64,000 nt of DNA, taken from contig JAQGDQ010000067.1 in NCBI GenBank assembly GCA_030141605.1, positions 1-64,000 on the forward strand. The letters run 5' to 3'. Positions 34,574 through 50,586 of the stretch are shown here, piece by piece; position 1 is the stretch's first letter, and each line of letters starts with the position of its first letter. The stretch is from Tubiluchus corallicola (Eukaryota > Priapulida > Priapulimorpha > Priapulimorphida > Tubiluchidae). The notes below the pieces were generated by a model. The model did no database searches. It had not been told where the DNA came from and saw only the letters and a program-made list of their open reading frames with translations. Both the position numbers and the translations under genes were made by a program.

Positions 34574-36267
34574 CTAAAAACAATTAAACCAATGTTAAAG
34601 AACATATTGATAAACTTAATTAATGCGGAGCACATTTTATCAATACTGCCTGGAACATAGCTATCAGCAAATTATGGAACCCACGCTTAAATTTTACCCC
34701 ATGTTGTTGGCACCCTTCAACCAAATAAGCACTTTGCAAAACGGTTCATTAAGTTTTATATCTTGTACTTAGCAGTAGTAGTAATATGGCAGTTAATTTT
34801 ATAACCAAACACATTGTTATTTCTTACAGTAACAGTTACAGTTACAATAACAATTACAGTTACAGTTACAGTTACAGTTACAGTTGCAGTTACAGTTACA
34901 GTTACAGTTACAGTTATAGTTAATGTTATAGTTACAGTTACAGTTTACTTTATTTAACGCCGGTTTCGAGTATAAAGAAGATTAGTCTGTAAAGACTATT
35001 TTCCGACATAAATACACAAAGCCTAATATCCCGAATAGAACATTATTTAGTCGAAATACATTAAATCACTGTAATCTAAAAAATTAAAACAGAAGCATGC
35101 ATACGAAAAAAGCTCATTTATAAGATTAAGGGAAAGATGGCTAAAAGATAAATTAGTGCCTCGAGTGAAAAAAAAAACATTCAAATAATTAAAAATGATG
35201 TGAATTCAATGATGGGTTTTATCTTGTATGAAATTATTAGTGAAAACGACACAACTTTGAAAAAAGTCCTTAGAAATTCTTTCCTTTTGTTTCGCAAGAT
35301 TACGAAAGGACTCGATATGAACACCTACACAGTTAGCTATAATAAATCTAGTCAAAGACTGAGCCAATCGTCTAGAAATAGGGTTTTTAATTTTTTGTAA
35401 AAAAGTCAGTTGGGGGAAATGGTAAAGCATCCGTGTTTTGAATTATTTCGCTACATTCACGTTTGTATATACCAGTAGTTGTTCATTCTTGTCTGTATTT
35501 TTACGTGCTATATATATATTTAATTTATTTTACATATAACTTAATTATCTATTTTTAGTTGAACCATTAATGTATTTGTGTATTTGTTCAACTGCTGTTA
35601 ATAAATAGTAATAAATGCTGTTATTAGTAATATAAATAATAATAAAATAAATGAAAAGCAAATAAATAAAGAAATTCTGAATAAAATCTGGCATTTGGGC
35701 ATTAAATTAATTAATTTAAATCTCAAAAGTTCTACTTATTCCTCAGTATTCAAATATACTTTTGCCTTTTAATGTTCCAATGTTTGTAAACTGATCATTA
35801 ACATATTCATTTTTGGCTCATTTGTAAGTAAAAGAAAATGTCAAACATCGCATGGATATTAGGGTTTTGTATTTATGATGGAAAATGGTCTTTACAGTCT
35901 AATGTTCTTTGTATTACCAACTGATGTTAAATAAAGTAAACCGTATCTGTAACTATTTTACTTTCTAAGGCCAATGGCAGATGTGCCGTTTTTCATCTAC
36001 TGCTCAAAGCTTGTTGCTAGACAATTTTCAAGAATAAAATTGCCATTTTGTAGAAAGCTACTGCAAGTTTCTTGTAGTAAAAAAGAAGAAGAAATGAATA
36101 TATAAAATCGCATAAATCTAAGCTGACACCAGTCAGTACATGTGTTTATATACCAGCATTTTCCTCCGTAGTTCTCTTTATTATGTGTGCTTTTGTCTGT
36201 ATTTATATTTTTGTTATTTGTTTGTACGAATTATAGAAAGAGACAGAAATAAAATCTGAATTTATAC
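34574..36267. other. Neurexin intron sequence, no gene
   Basis: Holds the CAGTTA hexamer array (34826-34946). Two reverse-complementary motifs near 34975 (AGACTAATCTTC-like) and 35885 hint at an inverted repeat, but I could not align them convincingly. No domain recognised. Confidence 0.4.
34826..34946. repeat. (CAGTTA)n hexamer array
   Basis: About twenty copies of CAGTTA with a few substituted units (CAATTA, CAGTTG, TAGTTA). Confidence 0.9.
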
Positions 36268-36376
36268 CCGACTGTGGACTATCTTCGTCAACTTGAAGCT
36301 CGATTGCACGTCCTCGTCTTCGTACCCGGGTAACGTGCCATTGGTCATCATTAAGGCCGTGTCCAGTTTCAAGGAT
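36268..36376 (-). CDS. NRXN: Neurexin exon: LNS4 central part
   Basis: A small exon of 109 nt. Acceptor GTATGTAG just right of 36376, donor CGG|GTATAA just left of 36268, phase 0 in and phase 1 out. The peptide ETGHGLNDDQWHVTRVRRRG then RAIELQVDEDSPQ matches neurexin LNS4 ([30 protein letters not shown]). Both joins are in phase, with 45547-45682 before it and 33818-34573 after it. Confidence 0.92.
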
Positions 36377-37247
<871 letters not shown>

Positions 37248-37520
37248 TGATAAACAGAACCACAAATATGTAAACACATCTGCACTGCCAAAAGCAATAG
37301 CACATTACTGGATCAGATTACATTACACCAGTTTAAATAGGTACCTCGCAATAGGTACCTGACCAATGGTTAGTCAATGCTGACCAATGGGCGGATGACG
37401 TCACGATGATTGACAAATGACGGTCACTGTGGGTGGATGCCGTAGTGATCATTACATATAATGATCACTGTGGGCAGATGACGTCACAGTAATTGAACAG
37501 TCACAGTGTAACGACGACAC
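37248..37520 (+). repeat. Dispersed repeat R2, copy A, with CRE-like palindromes
   Basis: Begins AACCACAAATATGT and passes into sub-repeats built on CACTGTGGGCGGATGACGTCA and TGACCAATGGGC. A close relative lies at 42478-42835 in the same orientation. TGACGTCA occurs twice. Confidence 0.75.
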
Positions 37521-37621
37521 ATTATCGCACAAAAAATTGGCAAATGGCAAGAGAATATCAACCACAAGACATATATGATGATGAAGTATATGATGGGAGA
37601 CAGGTTGAAACACAAATAGTT

Positions 37622-39568
37622 TTCCACCTCGGATTGATAGTATTTTAAATCGTCTAAAAGGAGAAACTATTTTTACTGTTTTGGACCTCAAAGTGCTTAT
37701 CATCAAATTCCAATGGAAGAATAGTGATCTTCAATCAGCCCTGGGTGCAATTAACTTATGGGCTAATGAGTGGCAACTAGCCATACCGAAATGTAATGTC
37801 AACCAGTGCATTGAGGTAGCTACTAAAGCCAATAGAATTACAAATATGTTGTTTAGAATGTTTTCTACTGATGATATATTGTTAAAATAGTTCAAAGTTG
37901 TAAAGTATTGCTCTACTAACCAGTCTGGAATCCAGCTTTATTAGGTAATGTTGACCCAATATAGAAAGTGTACAGCGATACTTAACTCGACGCCTGTTGT
38001 ATAGATGTAACTTAATGTATATGCCATATTCTAAGCGTCTGGAGATTCTGCATCTAAAATCTTTAGAGGAGAGATGCATTCAAAAAGATTTAGCTTTATG
38101 CTGCCAAATTATTCATAGAGAAGTTGATGTTGACTTTGACAAATTTTTTCCCCGTGTATTTTGCAATAGAACAAGGCAAAATCATGATCTGAAGCTTTTT
38201 TGCTCGAACAGCTGATGTATCATATGGTCAGTTTTTCTCAAATCGAGTTGTACCGATTTGAAACTCATTGCTTGCATATGTTGATGGTGCACCCCTTGTA
38301 ACTGCACAAAATATTTAGTTATTTAAAAGCCGCTTACATAAAGTTAACTTGCATAAATTTCTTGTAAACAATAAACACATGCAAGCAGTTTGTGTCTTTA
38401 CCACACTCTTGTAAGTACTTTATTTGTATGTTTTTTGCCAACGTGTCTTACTAATATTGTTTTTATTGTAGACCGTATTTTACTATTGGGTGTGAATAAA
38501 ATAAAATAAATAAATAAGAAAATTCCGGAGATTACACAACATTTACAGCCTATGATAGCAGTCTATAAATTTAATACATGTCCTTTCGAAGCTACTAACT
38601 CTCCGTTGGCATTTCTTAAGTTAGCTCAAACTTTGGTCTAAAGATTTAGTTACAGAAGATAGGAGACAGGTTTCATAGTTTATTGACGGTTTATTGCTTT
38701 CAAGCCCAGATGTTGAAGCTCATGTTGAAAAGACTTACAGGATGTTTTTCGACAGATTAAGAAAAGCAAATCTGAAGTGTCACCCTCGGAAATGCAAATT
38801 TTTAACTGAGTTGAATATTTCGGATATGTAGTGACGCTCGTAAGCATTCAGATTTAGCCAGAAAAAATAAGGGCAATTAAAAACTTTGATTTACCAAAAA
38901 ACTCTAAAACAAGTTAAAGCTTTCGTGGGAATAGCAAAAATTTATAGAAAATTTATACCTGATTTCACCACAAAGGCTGAGCCACTTTTACGATTACTTA
39001 GAAAAGGACTCAAGAAAGAAATCAAGCTTTTTGCGACTTAAAAATGCATTGGTTAAGGTAGTAATCCTCAGATTCCCTGACCCTAATAAAGCTCATACAG
39101 CCCATACAGACGCGAGCGATTTTGCCAATTCGACAGTGATACAGCAAAGTGATACTGATGGTACTTAGAGAACCAATCCTTATTTATCACAATCATTGTC
39201 AACCCCGCAATGTAACTGGCTGACTATACAGAAAGAAGCTTATGCAATATTCACGGCATTTAAGAATTCAAATCTTATTTGTCTGGTTTGAAGGTAGATG
39301 TCAATTGCGATTAGAAACATTTACGTTATCTTTTTATGTAAAATTGTATGGGCAATCGCCTGCTACAATGCTGATGATGGCATTGTCAGAATTTGACTTC
39401 ACTTTACATTACATACTTGGAAAACAAAATGTAGTGGCAGATGGGCTCACACAAATGAACCCAGTGCCGGAAACTCCAACAACTGGATTGACATTCAGAG
39501 AATGCCAAAAACAATTCGATTTGCAGAACACTCAATGGAATATAGATAAATACCTAGCAGAAATGTAA
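37622..39568 (+). pseudogene. Gypsy-3: Ty3/Gypsy pol remnant interrupted by LINE-C
   Basis: The RT start is at 37622-37721 (PRIDSILNRLKGETIFTVLD, with a base missing after LDLK). After the nested LINE, RT resumes at 38516 with the decayed TFTAYDSS and EAHVEKTYRMFFDRLRKANL then KCHPRKCKFL (about 38713-38808). The RNase H region follows at about 39055 with FPDPNKAHTAHTDASDFA. The frame 39242-39568 holds the RNase H tail (FDFTLHYILGKQNVVADGLT) and a linker. Many stops and frameshifts are present, no LTRs are seen and no integrase is recognised after 39568. Confidence 0.85.
37722..38515 (+). mobile_element. LINE-C: 5'-truncated LINE nested in Gypsy-3
   Basis: A 794-bp insertion flanked by AAGAA target duplications (37717-37721 and 38516-38520). 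It encodes only the RT C-terminus: DLQSALGAINLWANEWQLAI then PKCNV, NRITNMLFRMFS, and YSKRLEILHLKSLEERCIQ then KDLALCCQIIH. It ends in an AATAAAATAAAATAAATAAAT tail. The uninterrupted sequence is preserved in the Gypsy-3 fragment at 25056-25315, which proves the boundaries. Confidence 0.9.
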
Positions 39569-42420
<2,852 letters not shown>

Positions 42421-42477
42421 TTACGCAATCTCAACCACGATGATATGCAATGAAGTAACAAAGACAATTATATTATG

Positions 42478-42835
42478 TTAAACAAAACCACAAATATGTT
42501 AGCACATCCACACCGCCATAAGCATTGGCACGCTACTGGACCAGATTACATTGCATCAGCTTATGCGGGTATCTCGCAATTCTGCTGACCAATGGGCCGA
42601 TGACGCCACAGTGATTGACTGATAACGGAATTGAAATACTGAAATTCGATTGGATTCGAATTCGCTTTCTGGCAGAGAATGCTTAGCCCTAACTGTCACG
42701 GGGGCGGATGACGTAATGATTGACAGATAATGGTAGCTGTGGGCAGACGATGTCATGACAGACACGCAACAGTCGCTGTGGGCGTATGACATCATGATTG
42801 ACAGACAATGGTCACTGTCATGCAAGCAGGCAATC
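42478..42835 (+). repeat. Dispersed repeat R2, copy B
   Basis: Begins AACAAAACCACAAATATGTT as copy A does and contains several CTGTGGGC(A/G)GA-(N)-TGATTGACAGA(C/T)AATGG units. It directly precedes the hAT transposase remnant, so R2 may be terminal or subterminal sequence of a hAT-related element. Confidence 0.7.
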
Positions 42836-42839
42836 AGTG

Positions 42840-43708
42840 TTAAGCTAACTGTTGCAAATCCGATAAGTGCAAACAAGGACGAGAAGAATGAGCTGGAGCT
42901 TGTTTTGTCTGACATAATGAAGATGGTAAATGTGGTGAAGTCAAACAGTAAGAAACACATGATGTTTAGCATGCTGTGTGCAGATATGGAAGCTGAGCTT
43001 ATGAAACTGCTTTTTCTTTGTGAAATACGATGGCTTTCTCGCATGTTTTGGCTTTGAGAGATGAGCTTTTTTGTGTTTTCATAAGTTGGAGGACGACAAG
43101 GCTGTTAAATTGTAAGACGACTTCTGGATTGCAAAGCCAGCGTATTTGGCTTCGGTTTTTAGGCACTTGAATCAACTCAACCCGACTCTTCAGGGAAGAA
43201 GTGGTGACATTTTCACTGCCACGATCCAAGATCTTGAGTTTCAAGAAAAGGTCGAGCATTGGCAATCCAGGGTTATGATGTCATACTTTTCCAATTTTCC
43301 ATATAAGTTTTCAAAATGTTCTGCAGAAGTGTAATTGGTAGCAGTTATCTCCAAGAGGAACACCAGCTAACCATGGAAGAACAAATACCGTAGCTCGTCG
43401 ATGACCGTTTGTCACTTCCGAGGTCAAGATTCGAGAAGTATTTCCCCGCTGAAGAACGCGAACGTATTGCTGCCGTGAGCGGGTAGTCAACCCTTACGTG
43501 GTGGAGACCAACAATGAAAACCTCATTGATTTGAAAGAAGACATTGTGCAGAAGGTGGCGTTCAAGTCATTCATTGCCTACTCAGAATCTTGTGTATCAT
43601 TATTACGAATTCTGGAGTATGAAAACATTGCTAAAGAAGCCATAAAAGTGCTGGCAGAAACCCAAGTTCGTATTTGTGTGAGCAGGGTTTCTCGGCACTC
43701 AGAGCATA
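42840..43708 (+). pseudogene. hAT-superfamily (ZBED5/ZMYM6-like) transposase remnant
   Basis: Fragments in order: IMKMVNVVKSNSKKHMMFSM and CEIRWLSR (about 42915-43040), matching the conserved VNFIKxxxLNSRLF ... HTEVRWLSRG block; LASVFRHLNQLNPTLQGRSG (about 43147), matching LADIFxxLNxLNxSLQG; LIDLKEDIVQKVAFKSF (about 43525); and, after a frameshift, LCEQGFSAL (about 43670-43697), the C-terminal hAT dimerisation motif. Several frameshifts and stops. It stops where LINE-D begins. Confidence 0.8.
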
Positions 43709-44333
43709 TATTTTCATTTTGGCCGAAAGAGGTAAGAAATGCATTAGCCTATTAATTATTCCAAGGGCATTACAAATCTTTTTATTTAAGACATTTGTAC
43801 GAACAGACCAAGACAAATGTTCATCGATGATTATGTCCAGAAATTTAAACGGCGTAACACGTTCAATTTCAGTATCACTAACTTTAAGATCTAAGGCTGG
43901 TATCCGTTTGTTCATAGTATGAAAAATCATATATTTTGTTTTAGTTATGTGTAAAGATAGTTTGTTTTCCAGTTACCATTTGTTAACTTTTTGCAATTCT
44001 TTGTTTTTCACGATTTATTGTCACAATTAACATTTGTGTTATGTAAGACTGAAGTTGTAAGAAGTGATGCATCATCTATATATAATACATATTTTACAGT
44101 ATTCTTAAATGCTATGTCATTTAAATAAATAATAAACAACAATAGACCTAAAATGGATCCTTGCGGGACACCTATATTTATCGGGAGAACATCAGACGAA
44201 CACTCATCATATACAACATATTGCTTACAATTTTTAAGTAGCTGTATAAGAATACTATTGTATCTCATTTAAACCATATTTTTTCAATTTATAAAGAAGA
44301 ACATTAAGCTCTAACGTGTCAAAGACTGGTTAA
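43709..44333 (-). pseudogene. LINE-D reverse-transcriptase fragment
   Basis: The minus strand carries KLKKYGLNEIQ, then GVPQGSILGLLLFIIYLNDI and KYVLYIDDASLL (about 44180-44060; the catalytic box is YIDD), and in a second frame the thumb-like part VTPFKFLDIIIDEHLSW ... INRLMHFLPLSAKMKIY. A frameshift lies near 43970. It is fused on the left to the hAT remnant. It differs from LINE-A. Confidence 0.85.
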
Positions 44334-45546
<1,213 letters not shown>

Positions 45547-45682
45547 CTGCTGTCCTCGTCCTAAGTTCAGCTTTAATATGATTTTTCCATGTTGGAGGAA
45601 TAACTCCAATTTGTCATTGCTACTGATATTATGTAGAGGTACAATACTGATTAACAGCCCGTTGGGACGATTGGTTCTGAAC
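45547..45682 (-). CDS. NRXN: Neurexin exon: LNS4 second segment
   Basis: 136 nt. Acceptor ATTTTTTCAG just right of 45682, donor CAG|GTACAG just left of 45547. One base completes the previous codon and the exon ends in phase 0. The peptide FRTNRPNGLLISI ... DKLELFLQHGKIILKLNLG matches neurexin LNS4 (FRSQRAYGxLxATTSRDSADTLRLELDxGRVKLxVNLD). It ends at GRGQQ, about where vertebrate splice site 3 lies. Confidence 0.9.
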
Positions 45683-46421
45683 CTGAAAAAATAATTACTA
45701 ACTAGATTAATTAATTGTCGTGAAGAGGGGAGACGGCAATTACCTATCAAACATAATTCATTTATGCCTAGCCAGTTTCGTGCAAATACTTTCTTGTTCA
45801 TTTTCAATACTAAAATCACCACACCATAGAAACAACCTTAATATAAAAATAGTAATAGCCAAATATTGAATACGTGTATAGAGATATAACATCTTACCCT
45901 ATTGAATGAAGGTAAAATGCTGTACGCTGTACACTGGCTAATGTCGAACAACGAAGCTGGGGCTTTAAAAATAACAAAGCAGTCTAGCCACTGATTGCCT
46001 CGTCCTTATTAATGAAGAGAGGAAAAAACAATGTATGTACTACTTCCTTTTCTTAATAAAGCCTGAAGCTCAATGCCCGACATCAGCAAATGTACAACAT
46101 TAGCTGATTTTATCATCATATATATTAATTTCTGTGGTATGTCTCCCTAAGATACGATAAAGTTACATTCCATGGTCTAAAATGGTTTTTAATAAGTGGA
46201 CATTGGATTTAGAGGAACATGTAATTGTCCACTTAATTTTGTCAGCTTTCAAACTCAGCGAATGTTATCTGCTAGTAGAGGTCACGTTTTCAATTTTTAA
46301 GTACATACTGAAACGTTTGTTTGATATAAAGCATTTTTCTGGTGTTCCATAATAGGGTTTAATGATATTTATAATATGTCCACCTAAATCCAGTGATATA
46401 AACTGGTGACTTTAGGAGACT
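45683..46421. other. Neurexin intron, possible 5' flank of Gypsy-4
   Basis: No domain recognised. The right half may belong to Gypsy-4, but I cannot define an LTR. Confidence 0.35.
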
Positions 46422-49208
46422 TTGAGTTTTCTTCAAATATATTTTAATCAAAAGTGCATATCTACATTATGTATACATAATATTAATGTAGGGCATGCTC
46501 TAAGAATCTCAGTGTTTGTTCAGACAAATAATGGTAGTTCTAATATCCGTGCATGTCCAGATACTGGTGCTGACATATGTTGTGCTAGTCTAGCTGTGTT
46601 AAGACAATTAAATGAATCTCAATTCAATTTACGTGACCCGATTGAGGCACCAGAGTGCATAGATGGACGTAAGGTCCATACAACTGGAAATTTGTCTGTC
46701 ATTTTTAAATTAGGTGATGTCAGTGTTCATGAAACATTATGTAATACCAAGAATGGAAGGGCTAGCATTGCCTTGGTCATGTGCCGTGATTTAGGTCTCA
46801 TACCGAAAAATTATCCTGAACAAATCTCAAAAATATCTTGTAGTAGTATTAATAGGATTCACAATGAGCATGATATGAGAACCATGTTAATGCAAGAGTT
46901 CCCAACTGTATTTGATGGAATTGTACGGCCAATACCTGGTGAAGTATTTAAAATTACTCTTGTAGATAATGTTGTTCCATTTTGTGTAAAGGCACCAAGA
47001 CGTATACCATATGCGTACGAGAGTAAGTTAAAGGAACATTTAAATCAACTTGAAGATAAGGGTATCTATTTTTAGGGTATAGAAAAAGTATAGATCAGGG
47101 TATCATAGAAAAAGTAGCCTATCCAACCCCACGGTGTGCCCCAATTGTAGTGGCACCTAAAAAGGAATCTGATGATATTCGCCTATGCGTAGACTTGTCA
47201 AAACTAAATGTTTGTTAACCGTGAGAGGTATCAGTCTCCCACACCAGCTCAAGCTGTTGCTGATGTTTGTGAAGAAAATGCTAAAATTTTTAGCGTGTTA
47301 GATGCTAAGAAATGTACCATCAGATTCCATCAGAAGCTTCAAGTCAAGATTTGACGTGCTTTATGACTCCATTTGGTTATTAAAAGTATATAAGAGCTAT
47401 TATGGGTTATGTTCAATAAGTGAACACTACAATAGAAGAATGGATGAGGCATTTGAAGGCCTCGAGGGTTTTAGAAAGGTAGTAGATGATGTGGTTGTTC
47501 ATGATAAGGATATTAATAACCATGCAGCACATCTTAGAGAATTCCTGCAGCAGTGTAAAGATCGTAATATTGCATTAAATCCTGATAAGTTTGTCTGTGG
47601 CAAAGTAAGGTCAAATTTGCTGGCTTTGAGTTGTCTAGTAAATGGTTTAGAATTGATCCGGCTATAGAGGAAGCCATCCAGAATTTTCCTACGCCTCAGA
47701 ACATAACGGATCTGCGCTCTTTCCATGGTTTGGTACAACAGTTGTCATCCCTCACTCATACAGTATCGGATGCAATGAATCCCTTATGGCCATTGCTTAG
47801 TAGTAAGAACAAATTCTTGTGGGATTCCACACATGATGCTTTTTTGAGTAAGGCAAAGGCATCATTGTCCAATCCCCCGACTTTGGCATTTTACGATCCG
47901 TCAAAACCTACTGCATTATACACCGATGCGTCTAGGTTGAATGGCTTAGGTTTTATCTTGGTACAGCAACAAGCTGATAGTTCGTGGAAATTAGTTCGTG
48001 GTTCTAGTTTCCTGCCTGATGCAGAATTTCGCTATGCAACTATGGAATTAGAAATGCTAGCAGTCGCTTTGTCTGTTAATGTATGCAAAATCTTTTTGCA
48101 AGGCTTGCCAAAATTTCAATTGCTATTTGATCACAAGCCACTGTTGTCAATATTGAATAAGAAACAGCTTGACGAGATAGGGAACCCAAGATTGCAAAAC
48201 CTCAAATCAAAGCTCATGCCTTATAATTATGTGGCTTCTTGGTTACAAGATAAGGCTCACTCAGCGGCTGATGTTCTTTCTCGTTATCCATTTCTCCGCC
48301 CTACGGGTGGATGATGAACATGCAGAAAGTGACATTTCTAATACAGTTCATGTTATACGAGAATATCGAGAATGATCGAGAATATCAGCAGTTGCTCCAT
48401 GTTGTGCAACATGGATTTCCCAATAGTAAATCAGCTTTACAATTCAGCTTGAGGCAATATTGGTCTGTTGATGAACAACTATCAATTGATAATGACTTAC
48501 TACTTGTAGGTTGTAGGATTCTCATTCCTCAGACACTTCGGGTAAAAATCTTAAAACTTTTACATCAAGGTCATCGAGGCATAGAGCGCACTAAAGAGCG
48601 TGCACGTCTAATCGTATAGTGGCCTAATATTACAAATGATATTGAGAATGTTGTCCGTTCATGTATAGATTGTGAACGAAAGCTTCCATCTCAAGCGAAA
48701 GAGCCCATGATGAAGCACCCTCAAACAAGTAGGCCATTCAAAATCGACTAAATTAGCTGAAGAAAAAGCTGCTAAGATAAATAGGCAAGTAGAAGAGCGT
48801 TACAATTGTCATGCTAAACCTTTTCCTCACCTTAGTGTAGGGACCAAGGTAGTGGTACAAAACCATGTGACTAATGAGTGGGATATTTATGGTACAATTG
48901 TGGAAATAGGTAGATATCGCAGATATTATGTGAAACTTGATTCTAGTGGTAGAGTTTTGACGAGAAACAGAAAGTTTTTAAGGCGAAGATATTCTGTATA
49001 TGTTTCTCAGATTCCTTCTGTTGTAGGAGATAACAGTAATGACAGTTCTGATATTGTTCAACCACAAAATGCCCCACCACCAGTTAATGATGTTATCCCA
49101 CCTGAGCCATTAAATCAACTCCAAGAAAATAATGTCAATCGTTACCCGATAACGACTAGAAGTGGAAGGGAGGCCAGACCTCCTCGTCGTCTTATAGAAG
49201 AAGATTAA
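46422..49208 (+). pseudogene. Gypsy-4: Ty3/Gypsy pol with the integrase core missing
   Basis: Protease with an intact motif (CPDTGADICCAS, about 46556). The RT entry is in the same frame (RRIPYAYESKLKEHLNQLED). RT is broken over 47076-47640, keeping APIVVAPKK, DIRLCVDLSKLN and the catalytic VVDDVVVHDKD. RNase H (47631-48314) has PTALYTDASRLNGLGFIL and AHSAADVLSRYP. An HHCC zinc-binding domain (about 48567-48680) has HQGHRGIERTKERAR and CIDCERK. The catalytic D-D-E core is absent; at about 48750 the sequence jumps to an integrase C-terminal domain (VGTKVVVQNHV ... RFLRRRY-like) ending at 49208. No gag or LTR recognised. Confidence 0.9.
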
Positions 49209-49739
49209 TTTGATGAAGTTGTTTCAAAATTATCTTTTACTTAACATAATTACAATATTAATAACTTACAGTTGAATTACGTTTGGAAAACTTTCATGAT
49301 AATTTGTATCCATCTTTTAAAAGAACAAGTAGTCACAATTTCAGTTTAATTCGTTAAAAATTCCATTTGTGCTTGGGGAACTGAATTTCTATAGTATTTA
49401 GGCCTGTGATTGATACCAATGTCTCAGACCTGTTGAATGACAGTAATAACCACTGAGTTAGTTGAACATGGCTGTATAATCACACATAGGTTATGTGTTT
49501 TGAATTAAGTTATTTCCAATTATCTTTGCTAATTGTTAATAACTGGGGACGTGTATGAGTTTGTATTTTTAGTGGATAGCTGGAGCGAGCACGTCGAGAG
49601 CGAAAAACAATATTCAACAGATAGTCGAATATTATGTGAACAAATTTTTTAAAATACAAGTAATGAGTACTGTATTTACAAAATCCATTGCTTTATCGTA
49701 TTTGTATTTTACGTTTTAAATACAAACAAAGTTAAAACA
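49209..49739. other. Probable 3' untranslated part of Gypsy-4
   Basis: AT-rich, without domains. No polypurine tract or LTR end can be fixed with confidence. Confidence 0.35.
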
Positions 49740-50586
49740 GTCTCTCTCTATATATATATTAACCTCCAAAAATGGCCATTTTTCGGCCGTTTTTGCAAAA
49801 CTTATACCTCTTATTTCTGGAGAACGGGAATGTGCCCTGCATGGTGCCAATAGTGGTTGTATAGTCCGTCCAATGGTGGGTGTAGTAGACATATTTAGAA
49901 TTCGCGGGAGAGCCGCAACGGGCGTTTTCCCGTACCCAACTCCCGATTTTTTCGAAATTTCGATCAAACAGCCTGTAGAAAAAACATGCTAGCGGCGCCT
50001 GGTGGCACTCTGTGACGAGTTAATTTGAGGTTCGATTTCGGTCGATTTTCGCTTGGAAAACTGCTGACGCAAAGCCACATTGTTGTGACGTCATCCATTA
50101 TACTCTGTCCATAATTTTGCTTCAGTAAAAGCTGCTGCTGTCTGTTATAATGTAAACGTTATAATAGTAGTCAGTCCATTACAATCAAAAGGAGTAGTTT
50201 GCAAACACCACGTAGAATGCGCCTGCATTATTGATCATTGGTAGATGGGTCTAATAGCATTTATCATAACATGCAATTTCAACGTTGTGCAAAATGTTTT
50301 GCGTGGTTTCGCTATGCTGCTGTGTTGTTGGTGTTGTCGTCGTCGTCACCATCATCATCATCGTCATCATTATAATCACCATGTGAAGTGATGGGTTTGG
50401 GGTGGTGGGTGTGGTGTGTTGTAGGTAGTGTGATGTGGTGTGGTGTATGAGTGGTGTGGTTTGGTGGTATGGTGTGGGTGGTGTGGTGTGGTGTGGTGTG
50501 GTGCGGGAAGCGTGGTTGTGTGGTATGATGTGGGTGGTGTGATGTGTTCACTTATGCGCAAAATTCTTTTTGCGGGGTTTGGCTAG
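49740..50586 (+). mobile_element. Helitron-like non-autonomous element
   Basis: The 3' end is CTAG (50583-50586) followed by T, with a perfect hairpin CGCAAAA-TTCT-TTTTGCG (50557-50574) eight bases upstream, then GGGTTTGG. A TCTCTCTATATATA start near 49741 resembles Helitron 5' ends (TC), but the preceding base is G, not A, so that boundary is tentative. The interior matches the copy at 21968-22312 and carries an extra GGTGTGGTGTGG-rich stretch (50395-50545). It has no protein-coding capacity. Confidence 0.65.
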
